Made by a program: the position numbers and the translations under genes. From Enterococcus sp. PF1-24 (lineage in GTDB: Bacteria > Bacillota > Bacilli > Lactobacillales > Enterococcaceae), in the NCBI RefSeq assembly GCF_029893325.1, contig NZ_JARXWL010000010.1, positions 23,927 to 87,926 of the forward strand: DNA of 64,000 bases, given 5' to 3'. How positions within the stretch are numbered: position 1 is the first letter of the stretch; every line of letters begins with the position of its first letter. This document shows positions 1-9,064 of the stretch, in pieces. Under the pieces are notes generated by a model that saw only the letters and a program-made list of their open reading frames with translations, had not been told where the DNA came from and ran no database searches.

Positions 1-2
1 CA

Positions 3-110
3 ATCACCAATGATTTTGTTAAAGAACGGGTAATTGATGATTATATTACGATTTACCCACACCACTTTATGACAGACGGCTTTTTCATTGGCTGTTTACG
101 GAAGAAATAG
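3..110 (+). CDS. rsmB: RsmB 16S rRNA m5C967 methyltransferase, C-terminal end (partial)
   Basis: The window opens inside a reading frame of 35 codons ending in TAG at 108-110. The last residues (MTDGFFIGCLRKK) match the C-terminal signature of RsmB/Sun, where a DGFF motif just before the stop is part of the SAM-dependent methyltransferase fold. RsmB methylates C967 of 16S rRNA. Its position directly before stp-prkC fits the usual Firmicutes order (priA, fmt, rsmB, stp, prkC, rsgA). The 5' part is outside the window, so the catalytic cysteines cannot be checked. Identification rests on a short tail plus synteny. Confidence 0.82.
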   Translation: MTNDFVKERVIDDYITIYPHHFMTDGFFIGCLRKK

Positions 111-171
111 GTGTCGTTAAAGTAAAAATAAAAAGCTGATTTTATTTTAGCTGACAAAGCTTACTACGCTT

Positions 172-421
172 TTCTAAATGTCTAGCTGCGAGAGTTTGCA
201 CCACTCGGTAAAGTGAAAAAGAAATTCGCGGTAGAGAACACCTCTATAATTTATTTTTGCACTTTACTCGGGTGCAGAACAACTCTCTACGCTTTTCTAA
301 ATGTCTAGCTTCATGAGCTAACTCCGCTCGATAAAATGATAAACAAATCCGTGGTAAAGAACACCACTATATTTGTTTATGCATTTTACTCGGGAGTTGA
401 CCAGCTCATTCAGCTTTTCTT
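172..421. repeat. Two tandem palindromic intergenic repeats (EFAR-like)
   Basis: Two units of about 120 bp follow each other (about 172-290 and 291-421). Each begins with GCTTTTCTAAATGTCTAGCT and contains a long imperfect palindrome. In unit 1, AAGTG plus a GCGGTAGAG segment pairs with CTCTATA and GCACTTTACTCGGG, and the outermost arms GAGAG/CTCTC close the hairpin. Unit 2 repeats the plan with outer arms TGAGCT/AGCTCA. Related units occur at 46297-46405 and 48101-48295. The structure resembles the EFAR family of enterococcal intergenic repeats, but that name is from memory and was not compared. The repeat lies between rsmB and stp and may end or process transcripts there. Confidence 0.8.
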
Positions 422-465
422 ATAAAACAAGGGGTTCCTTGTGTATTGTATTGGAGGTTAACTTG

Positions 466-1206
466 ATGGAAATTCGGTTTCAATCTGATGTTGGGCAAAG
501 AAGAATGATTAACCAAGATTATACAGATGTCTTTGAAAATCAGGCAGGTATTATTTTGGCGATTTTAGCTGATGGCATGGGTGGGCATTCAGCTGGTGAA
601 GTTGCCAGTCAAATGGTTGTGAAAGCCCTTGGCGCGTCTTGGCAAGAAAATCAATTATCAGAAGCTACGGCCATTGAAAATTGGATGAAAGAGCAAATCG
701 AAGAAGTTAATACTCAAGTTTATACGGCGGGTCAAGCCAATCCAGAATATCAAGGGATGGGCACCACTGTTGTAATGGTGGCTTTATTACCAGAAGAAAT
801 GATTTTTGCAAATGTTGGCGATAGTCGTGGTTATTTGTTGCGGGAAAGCTTATTGCATCAAGTGACTGAAGATCATTCCTTGGTGAACGCCTTAGTTCAA
901 AGCGGCGAAATCACCAAAGAAATGGCGCGTACCCATCCGCGACGGAATGTTTTATTAAGAACAATTGGCATGCCGGGACCGGTTCGAGCAGATACTTTCA
1001 GACATCGGCGGCGGCCAGATGATTATATTATTTTATGTTCGGACGGTTTAACCAACATGGTAACCGAACGGGCAATCGCGCAAATTGTTGATAGTCGCAA
1101 TACTTTATCTGAAAAAGTTAATCGCCTTGTGCAGCAAGCTAATGCTGCCGGGGGGACTGATAATATCACTGTCTTAATTATTGAATGTGGGGGGGAAGAC
1201 CAATGA
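466..1206 (+). CDS. stp: PP2C-type Ser/Thr protein phosphatase Stp
   Basis: A 246-residue PPM/PP2C phosphatase that dephosphorylates targets of the PASTA kinase encoded next to it. Family motifs are present: an N-terminal RxxNQD segment, the metal-binding DGMGGHSAGE, GTT, ANVGDSRGY, CSDGLTN and the C-terminal DNIT. It is cytoplasmic, without membrane segments. The ATG at 466 is chosen because TTGGAGG lies 9 bases upstream. An ATG in the same frame at 373 would add 31 residues encoded by the palindromic repeat and is rejected. The stop overlaps the prkC start (ATGA), implying translational coupling. The enterococcal homologue is IreP. Confidence 0.95.
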   Translation: MEIRFQSDVGQRRMINQDYTDVFENQAGIILAILADGMGGHSAGEVASQMVVKALGASWQENQLSEATAIENWMKEQIEEVNTQVYTAGQANPEYQGMGTTVVMVALLPEEMIFANVGDSRGYLLRESLLHQVTEDHSLVNALVQSGEITKEMARTHPRRNVLLRTIGMPGPVRADTFRHRRRPDDYIILCSDGLTNMVTERAIAQIVDSRNTLSEKVNRLVQQANAAGGTDNITVLIIECGGEDQ

Positions 1207-3395
1207 TTGATATTGGAAGAAAGTTAAGTGGTCGCTATGAAATCATTGGGAATATTGGTCGCGGGGGCATGGCGAATGTGTACTTGGCCCGAGATTTAAT
1301 TTTAGATCGCGAAGTTGCTGTTAAAATTTTGCGCTTTGACTTTCAAAATGATCAAAATGCCATTCGCCGTTTTCAGCGGGAAGCTCTAGCTGCAACCGAA
1401 CTTGTTCATCCGAATGTCGTTGGTGTTTACGATGTTGGGGAAGAAGATGGCATGCACTTTATCGTGATGGAATATGTTCGAGGCATGGATTTAAAACGTT
1501 ATATTCAAACCAACTATCCGATTCCTTTCCGCACGATTGCTGATATTATGACGCAAATTTTATCGGCGGTTGGCTTAGCCCATGAATACCGGATTATTCA
1601 CCGAGATTTAAAACCGCAAAATGTTTTGATTAATGAAGATGGTGTGGTAAAAATCACCGATTTCGGAATTGCGATTGCTTTATCGGATACTTCTTTAACG
1701 CAAACCAATTCAATGTTAGGTTCCGTTCACTACATTTCGCCGGAGCAAGCTCGTGGTGGCATGGCAACGAAACAATCGGATATTTATGCTGTAGGAATTA
1801 TTTTATATGAAATGTTAGCTGGCGAGGTACCTTTTGACGGAGAATCTGCCGTAACGATCGCTTTGAAACATTTTCAAGATGATTTGCCAACGATTCGTAA
1901 TTATAACCCTAACACCCCACAGTCTTTAGAAAATGTTGTTTTAAAAGCAACCGCGAAAGATACCGCGGATCGCTACCCGACCGTGGAAGATATGCAAATA
2001 GATTTGGATACTGCCTTAAATCCAGAACGTTTAAATGAACCAAAATGGCAACCGGGTGCAGCTTTAAACGGCGAAACAGTGGTTATGCAGCCAGTCACAC
2101 CACCTGTTGATGATAATAAACCGAAAACAATGATGACCAATGATCCAACGACGTTTACCCCGCCGCAATCACAAAAACCGCAAACGCCGGCTGAGAAAAA
2201 AAGTCGTAAGACACCATGGATTATTGGCGGTATCATTGCCATGATTCTTGCATTAGCGCTGGGAGCTTTTTACCTGTTAGGCAATCAGACGAAAGATGTC
2301 AATGTTCCTGATGTTACTGGCTTAACTGTCGAAGAAGCAACTACTAAGTTGCAAGAAGCTAAATTTGAAGTTTCGCCAACGACGATTGAAGTATCAAACG
2401 AAGAAATTGAAAAAGGTAAAGTGGTTTATACTAATCCTAAAGCCAATGAAAGTGTAAAAGAAGGCCGCGAAGTGAAGCTCTATATAAGTAGCGGCGCTAA
2501 AAATATTACTTTGGAAGATTATCAAGGAAAAGCTTATAGCGACGTCGTAGCGATTTTGAAAGAAAAAGGTTTCACCGGCGATCGCATTAAGAAAAAATCC
2601 ATGACTACCGAAGATGATACCCCAGAAGATGAAATTATTGAACAAGAACCCGCCGCTGGTTCCGAGGTCGATCCAGAAAAAGATACGATTACTTTAACCG
2701 TTAGTAAAGGGCCGGAAAAAACCGGCATCTTAGATTACGAAAACTGGGAAGAAGGCACTGCCAAAAATGATTTAGAAGAATTAAGAGGCATGGTTGTTAA
2801 AATTGAACGGAAAGCCAGCGATACTTATAACGAAGGTTATGTAATGGATCAAGATCCTGAAGAAGGCACTAAGCTAGAAAAAGGCTCTACCGTGACTTTA
2901 GTTGTCAGTACCGGCCCAGAAGCAGAAATGCTGGAAGACTTAACTGGCAGAAGCCAAAGCTCTGCCGAAAATTATTTAGCTAACTTAGGTTTAACTAGCA
3001 GTGTCACAGAAGAATATTCCGATACCGTTGAAGAAGGCGTCGTGATTCGTACCAATCCAGCTAGTGGTAGTAAAGTTAAAAAAGGTGAAAAAGTAACTTT
3101 AGTTGTTTCTAAAGGTGCTGAAGTGAAAACCAATAATTTTTCAGTGAGAGTTTCTGCTAAATATCAAGCAAGTTCAGATAATGACTCTCAAACAATTAAT
3201 ATTTGGAAAAACGATGCCGATGGGAAATCAACTATCATCGCAACTTTAATCGTCACACCAAATTCTGGTGAGCAAAGCACCACAATTCAAGTGACTACTA
3301 AAGGCAATGAAAGTGCGACGATTTACACGCAACGCGATGCCGAAGAGATCGTAGGACAAGTAGTTTCTGGCGAAAGCGAGATAACTGCGAATTAA
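1203..3395 (+). CDS. prkC: PASTA-domain Ser/Thr protein kinase PrkC (IreK-type)
   Basis: A 730-residue transmembrane Hanks-type kinase. The kinase domain covers about residues 1-275, with the glycine loop near 19-24, catalytic Lys41, HRDLKPQN at 133-140 and DFG at 153-155. A Thr-rich activation loop (SLTQTNSMLGS) follows. A proline-rich linker leads to one membrane helix near 338-361. Four extracellular PASTA units follow, each ending in a VSxGP/A-like strand, and then about 75 further residues. PASTA units bind muropeptides or lipid II in the family, so the protein probably couples envelope stress to phosphorylation (IreK supports cephalosporin tolerance in E. faecalis). The start ATG overlaps the stp stop and has GGGGGGAAG upstream. 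A strong terminator follows, so the transcript ends here. Confidence 0.95.
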   Translation: MIDIGRKLSGRYEIIGNIGRGGMANVYLARDLILDREVAVKILRFDFQNDQNAIRRFQREALAATELVHPNVVGVYDVGEEDGMHFIVMEYVRGMDLKRYIQTNYPIPFRTIADIMTQILSAVGLAHEYRIIHRDLKPQNVLINEDGVVKITDFGIAIALSDTSLTQTNSMLGSVHYISPEQARGGMATKQSDIYAVGIILYEMLAGEVPFDGESAVTIALKHFQDDLPTIRNYNPNTPQSLENVVLKATAKDTADRYPTVEDMQIDLDTALNPERLNEPKWQPGAALNGETVVMQPVTPPVDDNKPKTMMTNDPTTFTPPQSQKPQTPAEKKSRKTPWIIGGIIAMILALALGAFYLLGNQTKDVNVPDVTGLTVEEATTKLQEAKFEVSPTTIEVSNEEIEKGKVVYTNPKANESVKEGREVKLYISSGAKNITLEDYQGKAYSDVVAILKEKGFTGDRIKKKSMTTEDDTPEDEIIEQEPAAGSEVDPEKDTITLTVSKGPEKTGILDYENWEEGTAKNDLEELRGMVVKIERKASDTYNEGYVMDQDPEEGTKLEKGSTVTLVVSTGPEAEMLEDLTGRSQSSAENYLANLGLTSSVTEEYSDTVEEGVVIRTNPASGSKVKKGEKVTLVVSKGAEVKTNNFSVRVSAKYQASSDNDSQTINIWKNDADGKSTIIATLIVTPNSGEQSTTIQVTTKGNESATIYTQRDAEEIVGQVVSGESEITAN

Positions 3396-3403
3396 TAAAT
3401 CTG

Positions 3404-3439
3404 AAAAAGCTGAGCCGTGCAAACGGCTCAGCTTTTTTG
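3404..3439. terminator. Bidirectional terminator between prkC and the araC-type gene
   Basis: AAAAGCTGAGCCG pairs with CGGCTCAGCTTTT around the loop TGCAAA, with T runs on both strands. It serves prkC on the plus strand and the regulator on the minus strand, whose stop is at 3440. Confidence 0.9.
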
Positions 3440-4363
3440 TTAATCCAACATGTCTTCGTTAAAAGCTAACTTCTGCAATTGCTCACTAGTTTGATTTTTA
3501 GAACGATATTCTTTTGGGGAGATGCCCATTAATTTTTTAAAAATGCGAGAAAAATAATATGGATCTTGATAACCGACTTTTTTGGAGATTTCATAAACTT
3601 TTAAGTGGGAGAGCTTCAAATATTTGCAAGCTTGCTCCACTCGCATTTCGATTAAGTAATCAATTGGAGATTTACCAGTATATTTTTTAAAAAGGGAACT
3701 TAAATAACTGGCGGAAATTTTTAAGTGACTAACTAAATCGTTTAAGGAAATTTCTTCTTCAATGTGTTCGTGCATATAACGGATGCTTTTGGTTAAATAA
3801 ATGTTTTGCTGATCAGCGGGTAAATGATCTTTAAGAAAATAAATTTCTGCTAAAATCAATTTTAACAGTTGAGACATGCAAATGATCGTTTCAAAGGAAT
3901 TAATAGTTTCCCCTAAACTGAATAAATCAATAAAGTGTTTCTGCAGTAAAGAATTTTTTTCTTTAGAGCGAACTTCGATTAATTTTTTATCTTGTAGGTG
4001 AAATTCTTCGGCGAAGCCAGTATTGAAATGCATCCATAAAATGGACCAAGGGTCTTCTTCGCTGGAATAGTAATAGTGTCCAGTTTTTTTAGGAATACAA
4101 AAAATATCTCCTCGTTGTAATTCTTCCCGTTGACCATCCTTTAATTCAACAATTCCTTTACCATCAATACAATAAATTAAAATATATTCGTTGACGCCGT
4201 TAATCCGTTCCCGATAGTGGTATTTAGCGCTGGGATAATAACCTAGTTCTAACAAATAAGTATCAGAAATCAAAGGATGTGGGGTTAATTGGTTAGAGGA
4301 TTCATAAGGAATAATAATATGCCGTTCATCTTTAAAACCATCTTTCTTTTTGATAAAGTTCAT
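3440..4363 (-). CDS. AraC-family transcriptional regulator of the alpha-galactoside cluster
   Basis: A 307-residue regulator. Residues about 20-130 form an AraC-type cupin sensor with the typical RGDIFCIPKKTGHYY turn. The C-terminal 100 residues hold two helix-turn-helix motifs, with the second ending in the family signature YxDPYYFSRIFKKxxGxSPKEYR. It resembles MsmR/RafR regulators of raffinose and melibiose genes. It is divergent from the DUF5107-GalM-ABC-GH36 genes and probably activates them when sugar binds. ATG 4363 is chosen because AAGGGGG lies 9 bases before it. An upstream in-frame ATG at 4417 lacks a ribosome binding site. The 187-bp divergent spacer presumably holds its operators, but no clear direct repeats were recognised. 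Confidence 0.88.
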   Translation of the reverse strand: MNFIKKKDGFKDERHIIIPYESSNQLTPHPLISDTYLLELGYYPSAKYHYRERINGVNEYILIYCIDGKGIVELKDGQREELQRGDIFCIPKKTGHYYYSSEEDPWSILWMHFNTGFAEEFHLQDKKLIEVRSKEKNSLLQKHFIDLFSLGETINSFETIICMSQLLKLILAEIYFLKDHLPADQQNIYLTKSIRYMHEHIEEEISLNDLVSHLKISASYLSSLFKKYTGKSPIDYLIEMRVEQACKYLKLSHLKVYEISKKVGYQDPYYFSRIFKKLMGISPKEYRSKNQTSEQLQKLAFNEDMLD

Positions 4364-4550
4364 AAAAGCAAGCCCCCTTATTTTGCTATTATAACAACTA
4401 AGTGTAATATAGTCCATGTTTGATTGATTTAAGCTATTTTTTTGAAAAGGCTATCATATTAAGATGAATGTAGATAAAAAGTAGCGGAACTTTTATTAGG
4501 TCTGATAAATGGTTAAAGTTTCGCAGCTAGTTAATAAGGAGGAGTAGTAG

Positions 4551-7500
4551 TTGAAAGAACAAGTAACTGTAAAAGAAGAGCGTCTGATTATTCCCACCTA
4601 TCTGACTTCAGCGCCAGATAAAAACCCGCTGTTTTTTGAAAAACGGGTTTATCAAGGAAGTAGTGGAAAAGTCTATCCTTTACCAATTACTGAAAAAATT
4701 CTTGATGAAAAGACGGATGTGGAATATCCCGCCCTTATTTTAGAAAATGAATATTTACAAGTGACGATTTTGCCAACATTAGGTGGGCGGATTCAGCGGG
4801 CGTTAGATAAAACGAATAATTATGACTTTGTTTATTACAATCATGTGATTAAACCAGCTTTAGTTGGTTTGGTGGGGCCATGGATTTCTGGCGGGATTGA
4901 ATTTAACTGGCCGCAACATCACCGTCCAACCACTTTTATGCCCACAGAATATCAAGTAGTTGAAAATTCTGACGGCAGTAAAACGGTCTGGGTCAGCGAG
5001 ATTGATCAAATGTACGGTACTAAAGGCATGGCGGGTTTCACCCTTTATCCTGATAAAGCTTATATTGAAATCACCGGCAAAGTTTATAATCGGACGGATG
5101 TTCCCCAGACGTTTCTTTGGTGGGCAAATCCAGCGGTGCCAGCGAATGACCATACCTTATCAGTTTTTCCACCGGATGTTCATGCGGTGATGGACCACGG
5201 TAAACGAGCGGTTTCGGATTTTCCGATTGCTACTGGTACCTATTATAAATATGATTATTCTGCTGGTGTCGATATTTCCAAATATAAAAATATTAAAGTG
5301 CCAACTTCATACATGGCTCATCATTCTGATTTTGATTTTGTGGGTAATTATGATGAAAAATTGGAATCAGGCTTGCTTCACGTAGCAGACCACCATATTT
5401 CTCCGGGGAAAAAACAATGGGTTTGGGGCAATAGTGATTTTGGTTTAGCTTGGGATCGCAATTTAACCGACGAAGATGGACCATATGTAGAGTTGATGAC
5501 CGGCGTTTTCACCGATAATCAACCAGATTTTACTTGGTTAAAACCCTACGAAGAAAAAGAATTCAAACAATATTTCATGCCTTATAAAGGTGTCGGTCGC
5601 GTGAAAAATGCTACTATCAATGGCGCGGTTAACGTTGAAATTGTTGAAGGTCAACTTTTCTGTCGGATTTATACTACCCAAAATCAATCACAAGTAACAG
5701 TTAAAATTTATCAAGATCAGCAAGTGATTTTTGAAGAACAGGTTAATCTTTCACCGGTGGACTATTATCAAACACAACTGGCGGTTGAAGCAGAAGCTTT
5801 TGATGAGCGTTTCCGCATTGAAGTTTTAGATGAAGCTGGTCAGGAAATCGTTGCTTATCAAGGATTGCCAGCTAAGGAAGAAAAATTGCCGGAACCAGCA
5901 GAAGCTTTAGCTAAACCGGCTGATATCAAATCCACAGAAGAATTATTTTTAGCGGCGGTGCATATTGAACAATATCGCCATGCAACTTCTGATGCGGAAA
6001 GTTATTACTTAGAAGGTTTACGTAGAGATGCTTCCGATATTCGCTTGAATAATGGCTATGGAATGTTTCTTTATAAACGGGGGCAATTTGCGGAAAGTTT
6101 AACTTATTTTGAACGGGCAGTTAAAAAACAAAAATGGAAATCACCAAATCCTTATTATGGGGAGCCCTTATTTAACTTAGGTTTAGCGCAGTTGCAATTA
6201 GGTGAATACGCTGCGGCCTATGATAGTTTTTATAAAGCGACTTGGAGTGATGATACGCAAGGAGCGGCTTTCTTCCAACTGGCTTGCTTAGCTTTAGGGA
6301 AAGGTCAAACAGCAGAAGCTCTAACTTTTGTCGAGCGGGCTTTGGTCCGTAATCAATATAATATGAAAGCTCGCTTGTTAAAAACTGCGATTTTACGAAA
6401 GACCGGTCAAACAACCGAAGATTGGTTAGTGGAATCTTTAAAACTTGATCCTCTTGATTTAGGAAGTTACTATGAAAAAGGCGCTGCTACTCAGTGGGAA
6501 AAAGTCATGCGAGGAAGCTTAAATAATTATCTGGAATTAGCACTGGATTATTATCATTTTGGCTTACTTGAAGATAGTTTGAAAATTTTACAAGCTTGTC
6601 CACAGGAATCACCGTTAGTTTATTATTATCAAGCAGATATTTATCGACAATTAGGCGCAAGCGAAAAAGCTAAAACTTTAGTGGCAAAAGCCGAAAAAGC
6701 TTCACCAGATTATTGTTTCCCCAATAAATTACGAGAGATTCATATTTTACAAGCAGCTATTAATTTACTACCAGAAAAAACTGGATACGCGAAATATTAT
6801 TTAGGGAATTTATTTTATGATAAACGCCGCTACGATGAAGCGATTGTTTTATGGGAAGATAGCGCCAAACAAATCCCTGATTTCCCAACGGTTTATCGCA
6901 ATCTTTCTTTTGCTTATTACAATCAGTTGGATGATTTAGCTAGAGCTCAAGAGTTAATTATTAAAGCTTTTGAGTTGAATCCTGCTGATGGTCGAGTTTT
7001 AATGGAACGAGATTTGTTAGCGCAAAAAGCCGGTACCAGCCTTAAAGAACGGGTGGCAGTTTTAGAAACTTATATGGCAACCACGCAAGAGCGGGATGAT
7101 TTATTCATCGTTTATATAGGTTTGTTAAATAGTCAAGGGCGTTATCAAGAAGCTTTTGATTTAATGATGCAACGCCAGTTTCATCCATGGGAAGGTGGCG
7201 AAGGCAAAGCTAGCGCCCAATATATGTTCAGTTTAATTGAACTAGCTAAAATGAATTTAACTAGTCAGCCACAAAAAGCGATTGAGGCATTATTGGCTTC
7301 ACAAAGTTATCCTGATAATTTAGGGGAAGGCAAATTACCTAACGTTGAAGATAATATTTCTAACTATTATATTGCCAAAGCCTATAAAGCATTAGGTGAT
7401 GCTGCCCAAGCAGCGGTCTATTATGAATTAGCTAGCCGCGGCAGCAATCAACCAGAAAGTGTTCTTTATTATTATGATCAACCAGCGGATACAATTTTAT

Positions 7501-7811
7501 ATCGCGGGCTGGCTCACGAAGCATTAGGTCAAGCAGAAGCAGCTCGCAGCTGTTATTATCAGTTAATTAGTTACGGAAAAAAACATCTCTTTGACGAAGT
7601 AGAATATGATTTCTTTGCAGTTTCAATGCCAGAAACAGTTGTCTTTAAAAACGATTTAACGCAAAATAATAGTATCTACTGTTCTTATTTAATTGCCTTA
7701 GGGCATATTGGCTTAAAAGAAATGACTGTAGCTAAAAAATTATTAACAGAAATCTTGGTGAAGGTTCCTGATCACCAAGGAGCTTTGCGACATTTAGCTT
7801 TTATTAAGTAA
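4551..7811 (+). CDS. DUF5107 domain protein with long TPR array
   Basis: A 1086-residue cytoplasmic protein without signal peptide. The start is TTG 4551 with AAGGAGGAG 7 bases upstream. Residues about 1-440 match the DUF5107 family, a beta-rich domain thought to be related to galactose-mutarotase-like folds; aromatic-rich segments (LVGPWISGGIEFNWPQHH, LWWANPAVPAND) are typical. From about 455 to the end there are many 34-residue TPR-like helical repeats such as GLRRDASDIRLNNGYGMFLY. It is the first gene of the alpha-galactoside cluster, directly before galM. Homologues commonly occur beside carbohydrate genes, but no reaction is firmly established to my knowledge. A role as a sugar-binding or carbohydrate-modifying protein is inference. 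A hairpin, not a clear terminator, separates it from galM. Confidence 0.85.
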   Translation: MKEQVTVKEERLIIPTYLTSAPDKNPLFFEKRVYQGSSGKVYPLPITEKILDEKTDVEYPALILENEYLQVTILPTLGGRIQRALDKTNNYDFVYYNHVIKPALVGLVGPWISGGIEFNWPQHHRPTTFMPTEYQVVENSDGSKTVWVSEIDQMYGTKGMAGFTLYPDKAYIEITGKVYNRTDVPQTFLWWANPAVPANDHTLSVFPPDVHAVMDHGKRAVSDFPIATGTYYKYDYSAGVDISKYKNIKVPTSYMAHHSDFDFVGNYDEKLESGLLHVADHHISPGKKQWVWGNSDFGLAWDRNLTDEDGPYVELMTGVFTDNQPDFTWLKPYEEKEFKQYFMPYKGVGRVKNATINGAVNVEIVEGQLFCRIYTTQNQSQVTVKIYQDQQVIFEEQVNLSPVDYYQTQLAVEAEAFDERFRIEVLDEAGQEIVAYQGLPAKEEKLPEPAEALAKPADIKSTEELFLAAVHIEQYRHATSDAESYYLEGLRRDASDIRLNNGYGMFLYKRGQFAESLTYFERAVKKQKWKSPNPYYGEPLFNLGLAQLQLGEYAAAYDSFYKATWSDDTQGAAFFQLACLALGKGQTAEALTFVERALVRNQYNMKARLLKTAILRKTGQTTEDWLVESLKLDPLDLGSYYEKGAATQWEKVMRGSLNNYLELALDYYHFGLLEDSLKILQACPQESPLVYYYQADIYRQLGASEKAKTLVAKAEKASPDYCFPNKLREIHILQAAINLLPEKTGYAKYYLGNLFYDKRRYDEAIVLWEDSAKQIPDFPTVYRNLSFAYYNQLDDLARAQELIIKAFELNPADGRVLMERDLLAQKAGTSLKERVAVLETYMATTQERDDLFIVYIGLLNSQGRYQEAFDLMMQRQFHPWEGGEGKASAQYMFSLIELAKMNLTSQPQKAIEALLASQSYPDNLGEGKLPNVEDNISNYYIAKAYKALGDAAQAAVYYELASRGSNQPESVLYYYDQPADTILYRGLAHEALGQAEAARSCYYQLISYGKKHLFDEVEYDFFAVSMPETVVFKNDLTQNNSIYCSYLIALGHIGLKEMTVAKKLLTEILVKVPDHQGALRHLAFIK

Positions 7812-7824
7812 AAAGCTTTATCTT

Positions 7825-7886
7825 GATTAAGAGACTGGGTAGAAGAGTTGATTTATGACAAAAATTTAAATGCTCAGTCTCTAATC
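7825..7886 (+). other. Intergenic hairpin between DUF5107 gene and galM
   Basis: Fifteen-base arms (GATTAAGAGACTGGG at 7825-7839, GCTCAGTCTCTAATC at 7872-7886) pair with few mismatches around a 32-base loop. There is no T run, so an RNA-processing or stabilising element is more likely than a terminator. Confidence 0.55.
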
Positions 7887-7920
7887 GCTTGTTATAAAAA
7901 TTGTGAAAGGAGTAATCGCA

Positions 7921-8961
7921 ATGTCTGACTGGCCACAAATAAAAATTGAAAAAGTAGCTGACACGACAGACTTAGTTGAAATTACAATTAGTTATCCAGA
8001 TTTTATGGTAGAGCTATTGAATTATGGTGCTGGCGTTAGCGGAATTTGGGCGCCTGACAGACAAGGAAAACTAGCCAATATCGTGTTGCATTTTCCAGAT
8101 AAAAAACGCTATCTTGCTGAAAGAAGTTTTTTAGGCAGTAGTGTGGGGCGCTGTGCTGGCAGAATTGAAAAAGGTGAGTTCTCGCTAAATAATCAGTTAA
8201 TCAATTTAGAATTAAATGAAGGCGATAATCATTTACATGGCGGCAGTCAGGGTTTTGATAATGTTTATTGGGATTATCAAGTGATTGAAAAAACGGCAGC
8301 CACGACAGTTATGTTCACGAAAAATTTCAGCGCGGGCGAAGCTGGCTATCCAGGGAACTTAGCGATGACAATTAGTTATACGATTTCACCAGATCAAACA
8401 GTTGAAATTGAATATAGCGGCTTAGCGGATGAAGATACTTTATTAAATCCCACCAATCATACTTATTTTAATTTGGCTGGTAATCATGAGACGCTGGCTG
8501 ACCATTTTTTACAGATTAACAGTCAAAAAGTCGCTTATTTGCAAAGAAATCAGTTGCCGGCTTTTCCGTTGCAATCAGTTGCGGAGACAGCTTTTGATTT
8601 TCAACAACCAGTGACTTTGACAGAAGTTTTTTCTGCTGAAAATAATCAGATAGTACAAGAAAAAGGCTTGAATCATCCATTTTTATTGTTAGAAAATTCA
8701 CAACCTCAGGTGACGCTTTTTCACTCGTTATCGGGTAGGCGTTTACAGCTAACTACCAGTGCAGCTAGTGTCGTTTGTTATACAGGAAACCACTTTAAAC
8801 TCGCGAAAGAAGTTGCTTTTCACGGAGGGGTGGCTTTAGAAACACAAGAATTATATCTAACGAAAAATGGTGAAAATAATCCTAAAATAATTGTTAAAAA
8901 AGGACAGAAATTTTCAAGTTGGACTCAATGGCGATTTGGCGTGAAAAACGATTCAGTGTAA
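7921..8961 (+). CDS. galM: Aldose 1-epimerase (galactose mutarotase) GalM
   Basis: A 346-residue mutarotase that interconverts beta- and alpha-galactose for the Leloir pathway. Visible family features are GSSVGRCAGRIEKG, NxLHGG (with the active-site His), NPTNHTYFNLAGN (second catalytic His) and a late ALETQE segment providing the catalytic Glu. ATG 7921 is preceded by GAAAGGAG with 8-base spacing; a GTG at 7903 overlaps that site and is rejected. It lies between the DUF5107 gene and the ABC transporter, so galactose released by the downstream GH36 enzyme is its likely substrate. Its length is normal for the family. Confidence 0.93.
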   Translation: MSDWPQIKIEKVADTTDLVEITISYPDFMVELLNYGAGVSGIWAPDRQGKLANIVLHFPDKKRYLAERSFLGSSVGRCAGRIEKGEFSLNNQLINLELNEGDNHLHGGSQGFDNVYWDYQVIEKTAATTVMFTKNFSAGEAGYPGNLAMTISYTISPDQTVEIEYSGLADEDTLLNPTNHTYFNLAGNHETLADHFLQINSQKVAYLQRNQLPAFPLQSVAETAFDFQQPVTLTEVFSAENNQIVQEKGLNHPFLLLENSQPQVTLFHSLSGRRLQLTTSAASVVCYTGNHFKLAKEVAFHGGVALETQELYLTKNGENNPKIIVKKGQKFSSWTQWRFGVKNDSV

Positions 8962-8999
8962 GAAAGTCTAGCTTTCTATAGTATCGTCCATTTTCGCTT

Positions 9000-9016
9000 T
9001 GAAAGCGCTGTATTAT
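9000..9016 (+). promoter_or_regulatory. cre-like CcpA site and -10 region before the ABC transporter
   Basis: TGAAAGCGCTGTAT at 9000-9013 matches the core of the catabolite-responsive element (TGAAAGCGCTTTCA) except near the 3' end. It overlaps TATTAT at 9011-9016, a plausible -10. CcpA repression of the transporter and GH36 genes is inferred. Confidence 0.6.
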
Positions 9017-9064
9017 ACTGAAGTCATAAAATATTAAACATAGAAGAAAAGGATGGATGGAGAA

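Noticed and set aside
172..421. CRISPR array
   Set aside because: Only two long units with internal palindromes and no spacers; no cas genes nearby.
373..465. 31-residue N-terminal extension of Stp
   Set aside because: It is encoded by the palindromic repeat, has no ribosome binding site and is unlike PP2C N-termini; ATG 466 has a clear site.
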